This document shows, piece after piece, positions 29,974 to 41,777 of a stretch of 64,000 bases of DNA. Position numbers and translations under genes: made by a program. This stretch comes from Prorocentrum cordatum. Its lineage: Eukaryota > Sar > Dinophyceae > Prorocentrales > Prorocentraceae. How positions within the stretch are numbered: position 1 is the first letter of the stretch; each line of letters starts with the position of its first letter. The notes beneath the pieces are model-generated. The model saw only the letters and a program-made list of their open reading frames with translations. It searched no databases and was not told where the DNA came from. The stretch spans positions 934,393 to 998,392 of the forward strand of contig CAUYUJ010015027.1 in assembly GCA_963575745.1 (NCBI GenBank). Reading direction: 5' to 3'.

Positions 29974-32900
29974 TACATGTGTATAGGCTTGGTAGAAATA
30001 GGTGTCTCTTGTTTTAGTTGATTGTTCTTACTTTTACAATAGAAAATAACACGTCTCGGGTTAGGGTTCCAAACCTGTGGCGAGCCACGTTGCAACATCA
30101 AAAACACACGCCGTCGGACGTCTGGGTTCTTCGTCGTCGTTGTCGTCGTCTTCCGCGCCGTGAGGCCGCGGGTTGCTTCGGCTCGCGCTGGCGCAGTGGC
30201 CTACGGAACACGCTTGCAGTTGTTCTTTCAGCTCGATGCCTCAGGGTTTCGTTCGCATGGGGCCCCGCAGAAGTGGGAAGCAAATGTATAAGTTTGGTGC
30301 AATTCTTTTCACGACGCGAGGAGGTTTGGGGGCCCTGCTCAAAAATCGGCCGTCGGACCTCTCCCGGGGCACGTTCTGGCCAGGATTTCGAGGAGACCCC
30401 AGCCGTGTCGACGAGAAGCCTCCCAGAGGCCCACAACGGGTTGAGTGCAGTCAAGACGCTGAAACAAGGTCCACTCTGGGCTCAGGAGGGACTCCGACTG
30501 TCGGGCCGTTCCTCGGGATCCAGGTCGTGGAACCCGTTCGTGGCCGAGGCCCGCCGCGGCCAGAAAGGCCGCCTCGTCCCCTGCTCGGCGCTCCTGCTGG
30601 CAGCACGGCGACTCTGCGTCCATGGCCTCGACCCCCGATCCTCGAGCGAGGGGCGCCGCCTGGAAGCCAGGCCCCACTGCCCGGACCCGACGCCGATCTC
30701 GAGGGCGCTGGCGCTGGGCAGGCGGCGCCCGTGCCCTGCCGCAGCGCCCGCTGCGCCGCCCTGCCGGCCGCCGCCCTGCCGGCCGCGCTATGCCGTCCTC
30801 ACCGCCCTCCTGCGTCTTCGAGGGCTCGAGGGCTCGAGGCTCGCCAGAGGAGGGAGAGACAGCGATACCGTCGGCCAGCCCTCGTCGCCACGGCTGGGCT
30901 CGCTCCGGAGTCCTGGTCAGAACGCGCCCTAGGCGAGGTCTGGGGAACAGCGGTACCGGCATCTCTCTGTCCCCCCAGTTCAAGGGTCAGGGTAGGTGTT
31001 CCCCAGTTTCGGCCGCTGCGGGCCTGGCCCCGAGCCCAGGGGGCGTCAGAAATCTGCATGGGTGGCCCGGCATTCCCTTACCCACGACATCCGCCGCCCG
31101 ACCCACCCGTCAGGGTCCGCCCGTTCGTTTGTTGGGAAGCCCACCCGCTCGCTTTGCTTTCACGCCCGTTGGGACCCGCCCGCAAGGGTCCGCCCGCCCG
31201 ACTCGTTTGTCAGGGTCCGCTCGACCCGCCCGTTCGCGCCCCCCCGCACGATGCGCCTGTCTCAACCTGTCGGGGTTCATCCAGCAGCTGGCATGGCAAA
31301 GGTACCCCCAAGGAGGGTACGCTCATAGGCGAAGAGGGCGGGTGTCGTGGGCGTCGGGTATACATGTTGAGGGGCAGTGGGAAATTTAGAGCGAGTTGTC
31401 TTGACATGGTTGTACTTGTTTCGGGCCGGTGTTGGCGCAGCCCCGAAACGCTCGAGCGTGAGCTTCGCCCCCTAAGAACATGTAGCCGGCGCAGAGGCGA
31501 CAGCGCCAAAGCGGATACCGGGCGTCCAACAAGTCCAAAAATCATCACTGGTGGAAAACAAGATTCAGCGTCGACCGCAGCAGCATGTTCTCCAAGACAG
31601 TAGTTATGCCTTCTCTCTTGGCTGCTTCCCTTTGTGCCGTTCCCGCATCCATCTGCACCGCATCCTTAGGTGATGCTGGTGCCTTCCATGGCGCGTGCCA
31701 GGCAGGCCTCTCTGTCGCCTCTGCCATCTCGGCTCAAGCCAGGCGTGCAGCGCTACCCCGATCACGGTTTACCAAGGCCAAGCTTCCAGGCGGCGGCTCG
31801 CCCGATCGTGGGCAGTCGGCAGGAGGGAGCCTTGCGCGCGATCTTCAGCCCTCTCCAGCCCTCGCTCAAAATCGGCTCACCTCCCTGCCTTGGGGCACGT
31901 TCTGACCAGGATGTCGAGGGTGCATCCAGCCGCGGCGACCAGGGACCCCCAGGCAGGAGGCTCGATAGCACAAGCGACCAAAGACAACGAAGCTCCTCCT
32001 CACTTGCAGGTTTCAGGAGGTCCGCGCCAGGCTTCTGGAGGTCCGCAGGAGGCTTCCAAAGATCCCTTGAGGCTTTGGAGGCTTTGGGGAGAGGGGAGCA
32101 AAAAACATACCAATCACAAAAAGCTGTTACTCTCGAGCTCCGGGCTCAGATCCCCTCGAGTCCGTCCCCGTCCTCCTACTCCTCCCTCCTCTTCCGCCTC
32201 CTCCTTGCCTGGCGAGCTCAGCTGCTTCGCCTCAGGAGCTCCGACGGCCCCATGCACTGCGGTGTCTCATCCTCCTTAGGACAGGGTCAAGGTTCGAAGT
32301 TCTGGCCAAAACGCATCCTGGAAGCGGTCCAGATCTCTGGCGACAGGGCAAATCATGACGCAGGCGAATTTCAAGTTCTGGCATGCATTGGCAATATGCG
32401 TGCCCAAAGGTCTTTAGCAAAAGAGCCCGCGATGAAAAACGGGTCCACGGGAAGGGGTCCAAAGTTCCAGGGCCCACATTATGCATAAAAAGTGACGTCG
32501 GATTTCTGGCGAGGGCTAGATCCTCGGGACAGCCGTTGTGGATCAAGGACACGCTGTTCCCCTTTTTCTGGCACCCCCAGAGGGCTCTCATGGCCGTGGC
32601 TGGACGCGGCTCAAACAAGTTGCTAGGCTGCACCGCGGGAGGAGTATCCCGAGGCGTCGAGAGCTCATCGAGGATCCCACTGTGTTGGTTTGCGATCCGT
32701 TCTGGGTCTCCACAACTGCTAACGGGCCCCTGTGACCTGGAGGACGAAGGTTGCCCGAGGCCATGGAAGCGACGAGACGTACAGGGGATAGGCAGCTCGC
32801 TCTTGCGCGTCGTTGCGATCTCTCTGGCGGTGGGCCCCCGCATCGCCTCTGCTATGTCTTTCTCGCTCCACGACCCCGGCCCCGGGGCTCGCAGGTTCAC

Positions 32901-33290
32901 GATGGCGTCGAAGGCGCTCCTGACCATTCTCGCCGAGGCCACCCTGCTGGCCGCGTGCGCCCCAGGCGCTAAGGCCCCCGACTGCCTCCCTCGGGTCCTC
33001 CATGTCCTTCGCCTTTCGGGAAAAGTAGGAGGAGGGGGAGGAGACGAGGTAGGACGAGGAGAAGGGGAGGAGGGGGATGATGCATGGGGAGGAGGAGGAT
33101 AGGAGGAGAAGGACTGTTAGAAGGAAGTCCTGAAGTGTCTGGGGAGTTGAAGCGCTGTCAGACTCAAGTGTTACAAGCCGTCATCTAGCGGCTGGTGGTA
33201 TGTACTGTGACATTTCTTTGTCATCGTTCTGGTCTAAAAGATTCCTCTCGCTTCGCGGGGTGCACGTCCGGAGCACGTACAGTCACGTCG
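29974..33290. other. Region without a recognisable gene
   Basis: Long open frames on both strands here come from GC-rich composition; their translations are R/P/G/A-rich and carry no motif. A Pro-rich stretch at 31.09-31.25 kb consists of CCCGCCCG repeats. One weak candidate exon is listed separately. Confidence 0.5.
31585..31905 (+). CDS. Weak candidate: ORF with signal-peptide-like N-terminus
   Basis: The first 25 residues (MFSKTVVMPSLLAASLCAVPASICTA) look like a secretory or plastid-targeting leader: a positive residue, a hydrophobic core and small residues at a possible cleavage site. The remainder is Arg/Ala-rich and unrecognised. TTAG|GTGATG near 31670 could be a splice donor, making this a first exon. 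No downstream exon was identified. Confidence 0.2.
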   Translation: MFSKTVVMPSLLAASLCAVPASICTASLGDAGAFHGACQAGLSVASAISAQARRAALPRSRFTKAKLPGGGSPDRGQSAGGSLARDLQPSPALAQNRLTSLPWGTF

Positions 33291-33835
33291 TCGCGGGGCA
33301 TCTTGGGAGCCTCTTGGGGGCCTCCTGGAGGCCTCCTGGGAGCTTTTTGGGAGCCGTTTCCCCCTTCCTTTGCATACACCCTCCCCATCTTCCCTTCCAG
33401 CGCCGGCTCTAATCATGGGTGCCGCAGTGACCAACTTCCACCTGGCTGGCGCTGCGCCGCAGTTCGCCCAGAGGGGGGAAAATGACATTACACTCCAGTC
33501 GCTGTGTGGCCTTTGGGGGGCTTTGTGGGGGCCTTTTGGAGGCTTCTGGGGGGTTTCTTGGAGGTTTCTTGGGGGCCTCTTCGGGGCGTTTTCGGCCGTC
33601 TTGGCGTTTTTGAGCAGTTTCGCCCCCTCGGAGGCTGTCCTGGGGGCCTCTCGCGGCCGCATTGGAGCCCTCTTGGGGTCCTCTAGGGCCGTCTTCGCGG
33701 CCTCTTGGACCGTCTTGGGGGCCTCTTTGGGCCGTTTTGGGGCCCTCCTGGGCCGTCTTGGAGCCCTCTTGGGGGCTTTTTGGTTCGTTCTGGGGCGATT
33801 CTGGCAGCTGCTTGGGCCGTCATGGATTTGTGAAA
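33290..33835 (-). repeat. CCAAGANGGCC array, opposite orientation
   Basis: Reads as CTTGGGGGCC, CCGTCTTGGG and GCCCTCTTGG words on the + strand, the reverse complement of the 6.4-8.9 kb family. It ends near the (TA)n tract at 33.93 kb, mirroring the other array. Confidence 0.8.
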
Positions 33836-33923
33836 GTCGAAAAAGACGAGAACGTTAAAATATTGAAATTACGCTACCGAGGAAACCCACAGACTTAATT
33901 TAAATCTTATGTGTTTGCTTATG

Positions 33924-33925
<2 letters not shown>

Positions 33926-33955
<30 letters not shown>
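33926..33955. repeat. (TA)n microsatellite
   Basis: About 30 bases of alternating TA between the inverted array and the 90-bp satellite. Confidence 0.9.
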
Positions 33956-33960
<5 letters not shown>

Positions 33961-33987
33961 ATCCTGCGTTCTGAGCCCTCTGAGCGA

Positions 33988-36900
33988 CCGAGCTGAAAGA
34001 CCACCCCCTGCGCACCCCCTGTGGTGTCGAGAAAGTGCCACGCTTGCTAGGTTTGCGCCAGTGTCGTGGATAGCGGCCGAGCTGAGAGACCACCCCCTGC
34101 GCACCCCGTGTGGTGTCGAGAAAGTGCACGCCTGCTAGGCTTTGCGCCAGTGTCGTGGATAGCGGCCGAACTGAGAGACCACCCCCTGCGCACCCCCTGT
34201 AGTGTCGAGGAAGTGCCACGCCTGCTAGGCTTTGCGCCAGTGTCGTGGATAGCGGCCGAACTGAGAGACCACCCCCTGCGCACCCCCTGTGGTGTCGAGA
34301 AAGTGCCACGCCTGCTAGGTTTTGCGCCAGTGTCGTGGATAGCGGCCGAGCTGAGAGACCACCCCCTGCGCACCCCCTGTGGTGTCGAGTGCCACGCCTG
34401 CTAGGCTTTGCGCCAGTGTCGTGGATAGCGGCCGAGCTGAGAGACCACCCCCTGCGCACCCCCTGTGGTGTCGAGAAAGTGCCACGCCTGCTAGGCTTTG
34501 CGCCAGTGTCGTGGATAGCGGCCGAACTGAGAGACCACCCCCTGCGCACCCCCTGTGGTGTCGAGAAAGTGCCACGCCTGCTAGGCTTTGCGCCAGTGTC
34601 GTGGATAGCGGCCGAACTGAGAGACCACCCCCTGCGCACCCCCTGTGGTGTCGAGAAAGTGCCACGCCTGCTAGGCTTTGCGCCAGTGTCGTGGATAGCG
34701 GCCGAGCTGAGAGACCACCCCCTGCGCACCCCCTGTGGTGTCGAGAAAGTGCCACGCCTGCTAGGCTTTGCGCCAGTGTCGTGGATAGCGGCCGAGCTGA
34801 GAGACCACCCCCTGCGCACCCCCTGTGGTGTCGAGAAAGTGCCACGCCTGCTAGGCTTTGCGCCAGTGTCGCCACCCCCTGTGGTGTCGAGAAAGTGCCA
34901 CGCCTGCTAGGCTTTGCGCCAGTGTCGTGGATAGCGGCCGAGCTGAGAGACCACCCCCTGCGCACCCCCTGTGGTGTCGTGTGCCACGAGAAAGTGCCAC
35001 GCCTGCTAGCGCTTTGCGCCACGCCTGCTAGGCTTTGCGCCAGTGTCGTGGATAGCGGCCGAACTGAGAGACCACCCCCTGCGCACCCCCTGTGGTGTCG
35101 AGAAAGTGCCACGCCTGCTAGGCTTTGCGCCAGTGTCGTGGATAGCGGCCGAACTGAGAGACCACCCCCTGCGCACCCCCTGTGGTGTCGAGAAAGTGCC
35201 ACGCCTGCTAGGCTTTGCGCCAGTGTCGTGGATAGCGGCCGAACTGAGAGACCACCCCCTGCGCACCCCCTGTGGTGTCGAGAAAGTGCCACGCCTGCTA
35301 GGCTTTGCGCCAGTGTCGTGGATAGCGGCCGAACTGAGAGACCACCCCCTGCGCACCCCCTGTGGTGTCGAGAAAGTGCCACGCCTGCTAGGCTTTGCGC
35401 CAGTGTCGTGGATAGCGGCCGAACTGAGAGACCACCCCCTGCGCACCCCCTGTGGTGTCGAGAAAGTGCCACGCCTGCTAGGCTTTGCGCCAGTGTCGTG
35501 GATAGCGGCCGAGCTGAGAGACCACCCCCTGCGCACCCCCTGTGGTGTCGAGAAAGTGCCACGCCTGCTAGGCTTTGCGCCAGTGTCGTGGATAGCGGCC
35601 GAGCTGAGAGACCACCCCCTGCGCACCCCCTGGAGTGTCGTGAGAGAGTGCCACGCCTGCTAGGCTTTGCGCCAGTGTCGTGGATAGCGGCCGAACTGAG
35701 AGACCACCCCCTGCGCACCCCCTGTGGTGTCGAGAAAGTGCCACGCCTGCTAGGCTTTGCGCCAGTGTCGTGGATAGCGGCCGAGCTGAGAGACCACCCC
35801 CTGCGCACCCCCTGTGGTGTCGAGAAAGTGCCACGCCTGCTAGGCTTTGCGCCAGTGTCGTGGATAGCGGCCGAGCTGAGAGACCACCCCCTGCGCACCC
35901 CCTGTGGTGTCGAGAAAGTGCCACGCCTGCTAGGCTTTGCGCCAGTGTCGTGGATAGCGGCCGAACTGAGAGACCACCCCCTGCGCACCCCCTGTGGTGT
36001 CGAGAAAGTGCCACGCCTGCTAGGCTTTGCGCCAGTGTCGTGGATAGCGGCCGAACTGAGAGACCACCCTGCGCACCCCTGCCCTGCTGCGTGACCACGC
36101 CTGCTAGGCTTTGCGCCAGTGTCGTTTTGACGAGATAGTGAGAGACCACCCCCTGCGCACCCCCTGTGGTGTCGAGAAAGTGCCACGCCTGCTAGGCTTT
36201 GCGCCAGTGTCGTGGATAGCGGCCGAGCTGAGAGACCACCCCCTGCGCACCCCCTGTGGTGTCGAGAAAGTGCCACGCCTGCTAGGCTTTGCGCCAGTGT
36301 CGTGGATAGCGGCCGAGCTGAGAGACCACCCCCTGCGCACCCCCTGTGGTGTCGAGAAAGTGCCACGCCTGCTAGGCTTTGCGCCAGTGTCGTGGATAGC
36401 GGCCGAGCTGAGAGACCACCCCCTGCGCACCCCCTGTGGTGTCGAGAAAGTGCCACGCCTGCTAGGCTTTGCGCCAGTGTCGTGGATAGCGGCCGAACTG
36501 AGAGACCACCCCCTGCGCACCCCCTGTGGTGTCGAGAAAGTGCCACGCCTGCTAGGCTTTGCGCCAGTGTCGTGGATAGCGGCCGAGCTGAGAGACCACC
36601 CCCTGCGCACCCCCTGTGGTGTCGAGAAAGTGCCACGCCTGCTAGGCTTTGCGCCAGTGTCGTGGATAGCGGCCGAACTGAGAGACCACCCCCTGCGCAC
36701 CCCCTGTGGTGTCGAGAAAGTGCCACGCCTGCTAGGCTTTGCGCCAGTGTCGTGGATAGCGGCCGAACTGAGAGACCACCCCCTGCGCACCCCCTGTGGT
36801 GTGCCGCGCCTGCCACGCCCTGCGAGCGTGTCACGGATAGAGGCCCCGCTGAGGGACCACCCTCTGCGCCCCCCCAGCGGCGTCGAGAAAGTGCCGGGCA

Positions 36901-37240
36901 TGCCACGCTCTGCGAGCGTGTCACGGATAGAGGCCACACTGAGGGACCACCCTCTGCGCACCCCCATGTGATGTCGAGAATGTGCCGCGCCTGCCACGCC
37001 CTGCGAGCGTGTCACGGATAGAGGCCCCGCTGGGGACCACCCTTTGCGCCCCCCCAGTGGTGTCGAGAAAGTGCCGCGCCTGCCACGCCCTGCGAGCGTG
37101 TCACGGATAGAGGCCCCGCTGAGGGACCACCCTCTGCGCACCCCCTCTGGTGTCGAGAAAGTGCCGCTCCTACCACGATATGCGAGCGCGTCACGGATAG
37201 AGGCTGCGCTGAGGGACCACCCTCTGCGCACTCTCTGTGG
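33988..37240. repeat. 90-bp tandem satellite, about 36 units
   Basis: The period is exactly 90 bases (for example AGAAAGTGCC at 35281 and 35371). Because 90 is a multiple of three and units lack stops, open frames of up to 874 codons appear on both strands; these are artefacts. Central units are nearly identical apart from a recurring A/G variant (CCGAACTG or CCGAGCTG). The last five or so units (36.8-37.24 kb) are much more diverged. Truncated or rearranged units occur near 34389, 34871, 34979 and 36070. Confidence 0.95.
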
Positions 37241-37312
37241 TGTGGTGGTGTGTGGTGTGGCGTGGTGTGGTGTGGTGCGATGTGGCGTGGTGTGGTGTGG
37301 TGTGTCTACGAG
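37236..37312. repeat. GTGTGGTGTG low-complexity tract
   Basis: Irregular GTGTGG / GGTGTGGCGTGG units directly following the diverged satellite end. Confidence 0.8.
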
Positions 37313-37469
37313 CGAGAAGGAGGAGGTGAGGTGGGAACGCAGGTGTGATGCGGGTGTAGAGAAGGGGAGGTGAGTGAACGCGGGTGCGACGCGGGTGTAG
37401 AGAAAATCAGAACCCCACTTAGAATGTGGGGAAAAACCATGGGAAAATCAATGATTTCGGCCTCTGGAG

Positions 37470-37640
37470 GCGCAGTTGTGGGCGCTCTTGGGGCCCTCTT
37501 GGGCCGTCCTTGGAGCTTTGGAGGCCGTCTTGGGGGCCTCATGGGCCCCCGTTGGGAATATCTTGGGCCGTCTTGGGGCCGTCTTGGGCCGTCTTGGGGT
37601 CATCTTTGGCCATCATGAGGCCCTCTTGGAGCCCCAAGAG
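37470..37640 (-). repeat. CCAAGANGGCC array, opposite orientation, short block
   Basis: CTTGGGGCC and CCGTCTTGGGG words. A preceding AATCAATGATTTC resembles the AT-rich spacers inside the 7.6-8.6 kb array. Confidence 0.75.
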
Positions 37641-38044
37641 AAGAGGCCCAAGAGGTCGAATTTGTTGATTTTTCATTTGTTTTTGTCTGTTTTTATGGCC
37701 CCGGAAGGGGGGGGGGGCATCTTGGTCGTTCATGTGGCGCGATTGCAGGGGGGGTAGGGGGGCAGACATAATAATGTAACACAATACAGCATGTGGGAAT
37801 GATGCAAACATTGGACACATTGGATCCACTGCATTACAGCATCCGCGGAAAACGCTGCCGCTCAGCACGTCACTGTCATCGCTCTGGTCTAAAAGATTAT
37901 CGGGCTTATGCCGCACCGCCGGCCCCTTGGGGGTGTAGTGGGCACACCCCGCCGCCGTGCCTGTGTTGCAGGTTTGACGCTGTTGGGATGGCTGATAGGG
38001 GTCGCGTGGTAGGCGCGTCGGGTGCGTCATGGAGGCAGTTTTTG

Positions 38045-38550
38045 AACCTGTTGGGGGCCTCCGGGCGGCGTGTGGGGGCTTTTTTGTTATCCTTTTGTCG
38101 TTCGCTGGGGGCCTCTTGGAAGCTTTTGGGAGACTCGTGGGGGCTTCTTGGGAACGGGAGCTCGAAATGTCCGTTCGGGCTCCCCCTTCTAGGCCTCCCC
38201 CAGGAGCCGTCCTCGGAGCCCCCTCGGCCGTCTTGGAAGCTTCTCGGGCCCTCTTGGGGGCCTCTTGGCCCTTCGTGGGTCGATCTTGAAGGCCGCTTCG
38301 ACCTGGGTGGGTCTCGTGGGAGCATAAGAGGCGATTGTGCTAAAAATGTAGGCTGTCCTAAGGGAGAGGGACGGCTTTTGCTCCTTGAAAGCCTCTTGGA
38401 ACGCCCCGTGGCGACTTCTTGAAACGTGTTGGTGGCCTCTGGGGCCGCCTGGGGCCAATCTTGGGCGTCTTGGCACGATCTTTCGGCGACTCGTGCCCCT
38501 CTTAGACAGTCCGAGGACCCTCTTCGTGCCCTCTTGGCCCGGTTTGGGGC
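38045..38550 (-). repeat. CCAAGANGGCC array, opposite orientation, second block
   Basis: GGGGGCCTCTTGG and CCCTCTTGGCC words, interspersed with GGGGGCTTCTTGGG. No gene. Confidence 0.7.
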
Positions 38551-38899
38551 ACCCTGTCCCCCATGCCGCGTCCCCAGCGAAACCCCCACCCACCCACCCC
38601 AAATCGACCGGACTGGGGTCACGGGGGAGGGGTTTGAGGAGGGGGAAGCATCTCACACGCCGATGAACCCCAAGAGGTCGGCGGATTTCTGTGAACTTTG
38701 CATCGTAGCGGAACGAGGTCAGGTCATTATGGCAGTACCAGGGCAATCAGCATCAACAGCTTCAGGAGCCCATGATCCCTGGCTCAACTGAACGCACCAG
38801 CAGATCGTGCAACATGGTTAGGCTTTGCCCTGACAGATTCCACGAGTTGCGCGTAGCAGCGCACACGAGTGGAGACTACAACAGTGCAAGAACGGCGCT

Positions 38900-39115
38900 G
38901 CAGAGGAAGAAGGAGGAGGCGGAGGAGGAAGTAGAAGAGGAGGAGGAGGAGGAGGAGAAGTAGGAGGATCACGAGAAATCTAAGAAGGAGGATAAACAGC
39001 AGAGAAGTAAGGCGAGGAGGAGAAGAGGGAGAACGAAAAGGAGGTGGAGAAGAAGAGGAGTGGGATGACGAGGAGGAGGAGGAGGAGAAGTAGTAGGGGA
39101 GGGGAGAAGGGGTGG
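38900..39115. repeat. GA-rich (GAG/GAA)n low-complexity tract
   Basis: Polypurine run of AGGAGG and AGAAGG units. Its ORF translates to E/K repeats only. Confidence 0.85.
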
Positions 39116-39239
39116 CTCCAGGGAACAGCGTTCAGGGTTGAACGCCCTCTGAGGGCCCACCTCCAGCACCGGGACCTAGAGGAGAGCAGCGCAGATTAGC
39201 TGTCTGGCATGCAAAAACCACGCCGGGTTTCATCTTTGT

Positions 39240-39734
39240 TTGTCGCCATTCCTTCAAAGAGGCAACGCGCCATATGAGTGTATGCTCGGCATCGTCGCAG
39301 TCGCTAGTCGAAACTTCATTCACCAGTTGTGCATGTGGCCCGTGGACGGTTTAAGCATCCATGTTCGCGTAGTCGTATTGCTCATGCCAGCAGGGGTGTG
39401 TGGGGTTGAGCCGTGCTGCCGCAAGGCCACTTCGTGCACTGCTGAACCCGACGACGAGGATGCAGCACAGGCCGCCCTGTTGCAGCCCTTTCTTCCGACA
39501 CCTCATCATGTAATGCGCCTTTCTAATGTGAAGCGCGGGTTCGGCTGCATTGCAGCCAAGCAGTTCGTCATGTGCGTGACCCGTGGTCACACTGCCATTG
39601 CGCAGTTTGATCCCATCAGGTCAACTCCTGATTTGAGGACATGCCTCTCCGGAAGTAGTAACGCAACTCATCCTCATCCTCCTCCGCCTCATCCTCCTCC
39701 TCCCCCATCACCTTCAAACATCACCAATCCTTAG
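39240..39734 (+). CDS. Weak candidate ORF, unrecognised
   Basis: 164 codons, less repetitive than its surroundings. It includes AAQAALLQPFLPTPHHVMRLSNVKRGFGCIAAKQFVMCVTRGHTAIAQFDPIRSTP in fragments that could be a globular exon. The C-terminus is His/Pro microsatellite (HPHPPPPHPPPPP), and no homologous family comes to mind. It could equally be a chance frame. Confidence 0.2.
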   Translation: MSPFLQRGNAPYECMLGIVAVASRNFIHQLCMWPVDGLSIHVRVVVLLMPAGVCGVEPCCRKATSCTAEPDDEDAAQAALLQPFLPTPHHVMRLSNVKRGFGCIAAKQFVMCVTRGHTAIAQFDPIRSTPDLRTCLSGSSNATHPHPPPPHPPPPPSPSNITNP

Positions 39735-40577
39735 CTATTCTTGTGGCTGACACGCCATCGCCAGCGCAGACAACACCATCCTAGCTGGCCGCCTCAGCGC
39801 CCCCTCGCAGGCCCCCGGGCCCAGCACGCCGTCTCTGGGATCCAATGGGGCTTCATCGAAGGCCTAAACATCCAAGACAACATTTTCCCTATCGAAGCCC
39901 AGTTGCTGCAGTTTGTGCGCTTCTGAGGTTGCCCAAAGGCAGGAACGCTGCCGCTGAAAGTCCGCGCCCACGCTGCTCGCTGCTCGCAAGCTCTATTCTG
40001 ACATAAGGAATGGTGTGCTGATATCACGCAGCGTTGTGCACTCTCGCTTTCAGTGACTTCCTTGCGCGGCACCATCTGCGGAAGTATTATGGAACGTATC
40101 TCTGCGCGCCGTGAAAACTAATGGATGGTCTCCTCGGTATTGTTATCGATTTTGTGTAACTACCGTGCCCCGTCTAGCCTACGCCCGCTGATAGACGAAG
40201 AGAGCGGTGGCATTTTGCGATATCAAACTACTGAGTACGCATGTTATTGTTCCCCGTGTATGATGATGTCCATTCGTGTTAGAACGTCTCAAGTTTGTTC
40301 GCGGAAAGGTGGCCCCGTCTTGTAGACGCGGTCATCCTTCGTACTGCGCGGTTCCTTGTGACATTCCCGTATCCTTTTGCCTCCCGATTGCCCAGAGTGG
40401 TTGCTTTATTGTGCACAGTTTGCTGCACAGTATCTGAAAATTCTTCCGCAGCGAGGGTTGTTCCGTAGGCTCCATGCTGGAGGCGTTGGTCAGGTCGCGG
40501 GCTCGCGGGAAAGCCGAGGGGCAGCCCGACATCCGCGTCTATCTGGCGGTACGCCAAGAATTCCCGGTGGGTCCATC

Positions 40578-41045
40578 ATGCTGATGGTTATCGTCATCAT
40601 CAGTTGCATCATCATCGGCATCAGCTTCATCACCAGCATCATCAGCATCATCATCATCATCATCATCAGCATCATCAGCATCACCAGCATCAGCATCAGC
40701 ATCAGCATCATCAGCAGTATCATTATCATTAGCATCCTCATCGTCATCAGCATTAGCATCACCAGCATCATCATCATCAGCGTCGTCATCATCGTCATCA
40801 GCAGCATCAGCATCCGCAGCATCATCATCATAACCACCATCAGCATCATCATCACCACCACCATCACCATCACCACCAACACCACCATTATCATTATTAT
40901 CATCATCATCATCATCAGCATCATCCTTATCCTTATCCTTATCACCATCGCCATCCGCATCATCATCACCATCATCATCAGCATCAGCATCATCGTCAGC
41001 ATCATCATAACCATCATCAGCAGCAGCATCATCAGCATCATCATC
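40578..41045. repeat. (CAT)n/(CAGCAT)n microsatellite
   Basis: About 470 bases of CATCAT, CAGCAT and CACCAT units. ORFs on both strands are Ile/Ser or Met repeats. Confidence 0.95.
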
Positions 41046-41387
41046 GCCTGCGAAAGTCGCATCATAGTGTCAATCTGGTTCGGCCTCCAGGTCCCAGCGT
41101 CATTTTCAACCAGCCTCGCCTCTTGCGGTTTGACCGTGGGGCTCACAAAAGTGGCGACAGTTGCGCGATTGGCAGCGCCCAGGGAGGGGAGGTTCCGTTT
41201 TAGTCCCCCGTAAAAGCGCATGACCGATGGACCTTTCCAGAGTTCACGAAAGCGGCGGCAGTTGCGCAGATGGCGGAGGAACAGGCGGAGGAGAAGGCGA
41301 AAGAAAAGCAGGAGATGGAGGAGGGCATCGGCGTCGGCAGCCCCGCCTTCGCCAGTCGCCGTCGGATATTCGTTGTCGCCATCGCTG

Positions 41388-41504
41388 TAGCATCATCACC
41401 ATCATCATCACCATCATCATCATCATCAGCATCATCATCACCATCATCATCGTCGTCATCATCAGCGTCACCATCATCATCATCATCATCAGCAGCATCA
41501 TCAT

Positions 41505-41535
<31 letters not shown>

Positions 41536-41572
41536 TTCATCATCATCATCATCGTCATCATCACCATGACCA
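41388..41572. repeat. (CAT)n microsatellite, second block
   Basis: CATCATCAC and CATCATCAT units. The reverse strand reads poly-Asp. Confidence 0.95.
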
Positions 41573-41745
41573 TATTGCCCAGTCTCGTCATCTTCATCGT
41601 CCTTACCCTCTCCATCTCTCTTCTCGTCCTGCTTCCCCTCGCGGAAGTGGAGGGCGACGACGACAACGACAATCAACGACCCAGACATTCGATGCCTTGA
41701 TGTTGTCGATACGGGATTTTCCAAGACGCTTGACATCAGAGACCA

Positions 41746-41777
<32 letters not shown>

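Noticed and set aside
30058-30075. TTAGGG-like telomeric word
   Set aside because: A single occurrence with no tandem array.
30173-31603. 476-codon ORF in GC-rich spacer
   Set aside because: No motif, strong Arg/Pro bias, and equally open frames on the other strand.
34315-36939. Very long open frames (up to 874 codons) on both strands
   Set aside because: They are produced by a 90-bp satellite whose period is a multiple of three; several frames are open at once and none has codon bias or a motif.
33988-37240. CRISPR-like array of regular repeats
   Set aside because: The units are contiguous with no unique spacers, the period is 90 bp throughout, and the context is eukaryotic.
40377-41221. 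ORFs of Ile/Ser or Met repeats resembling membrane proteins
   Set aside because: They are direct translations of a (CAT/CAGCAT)n microsatellite.
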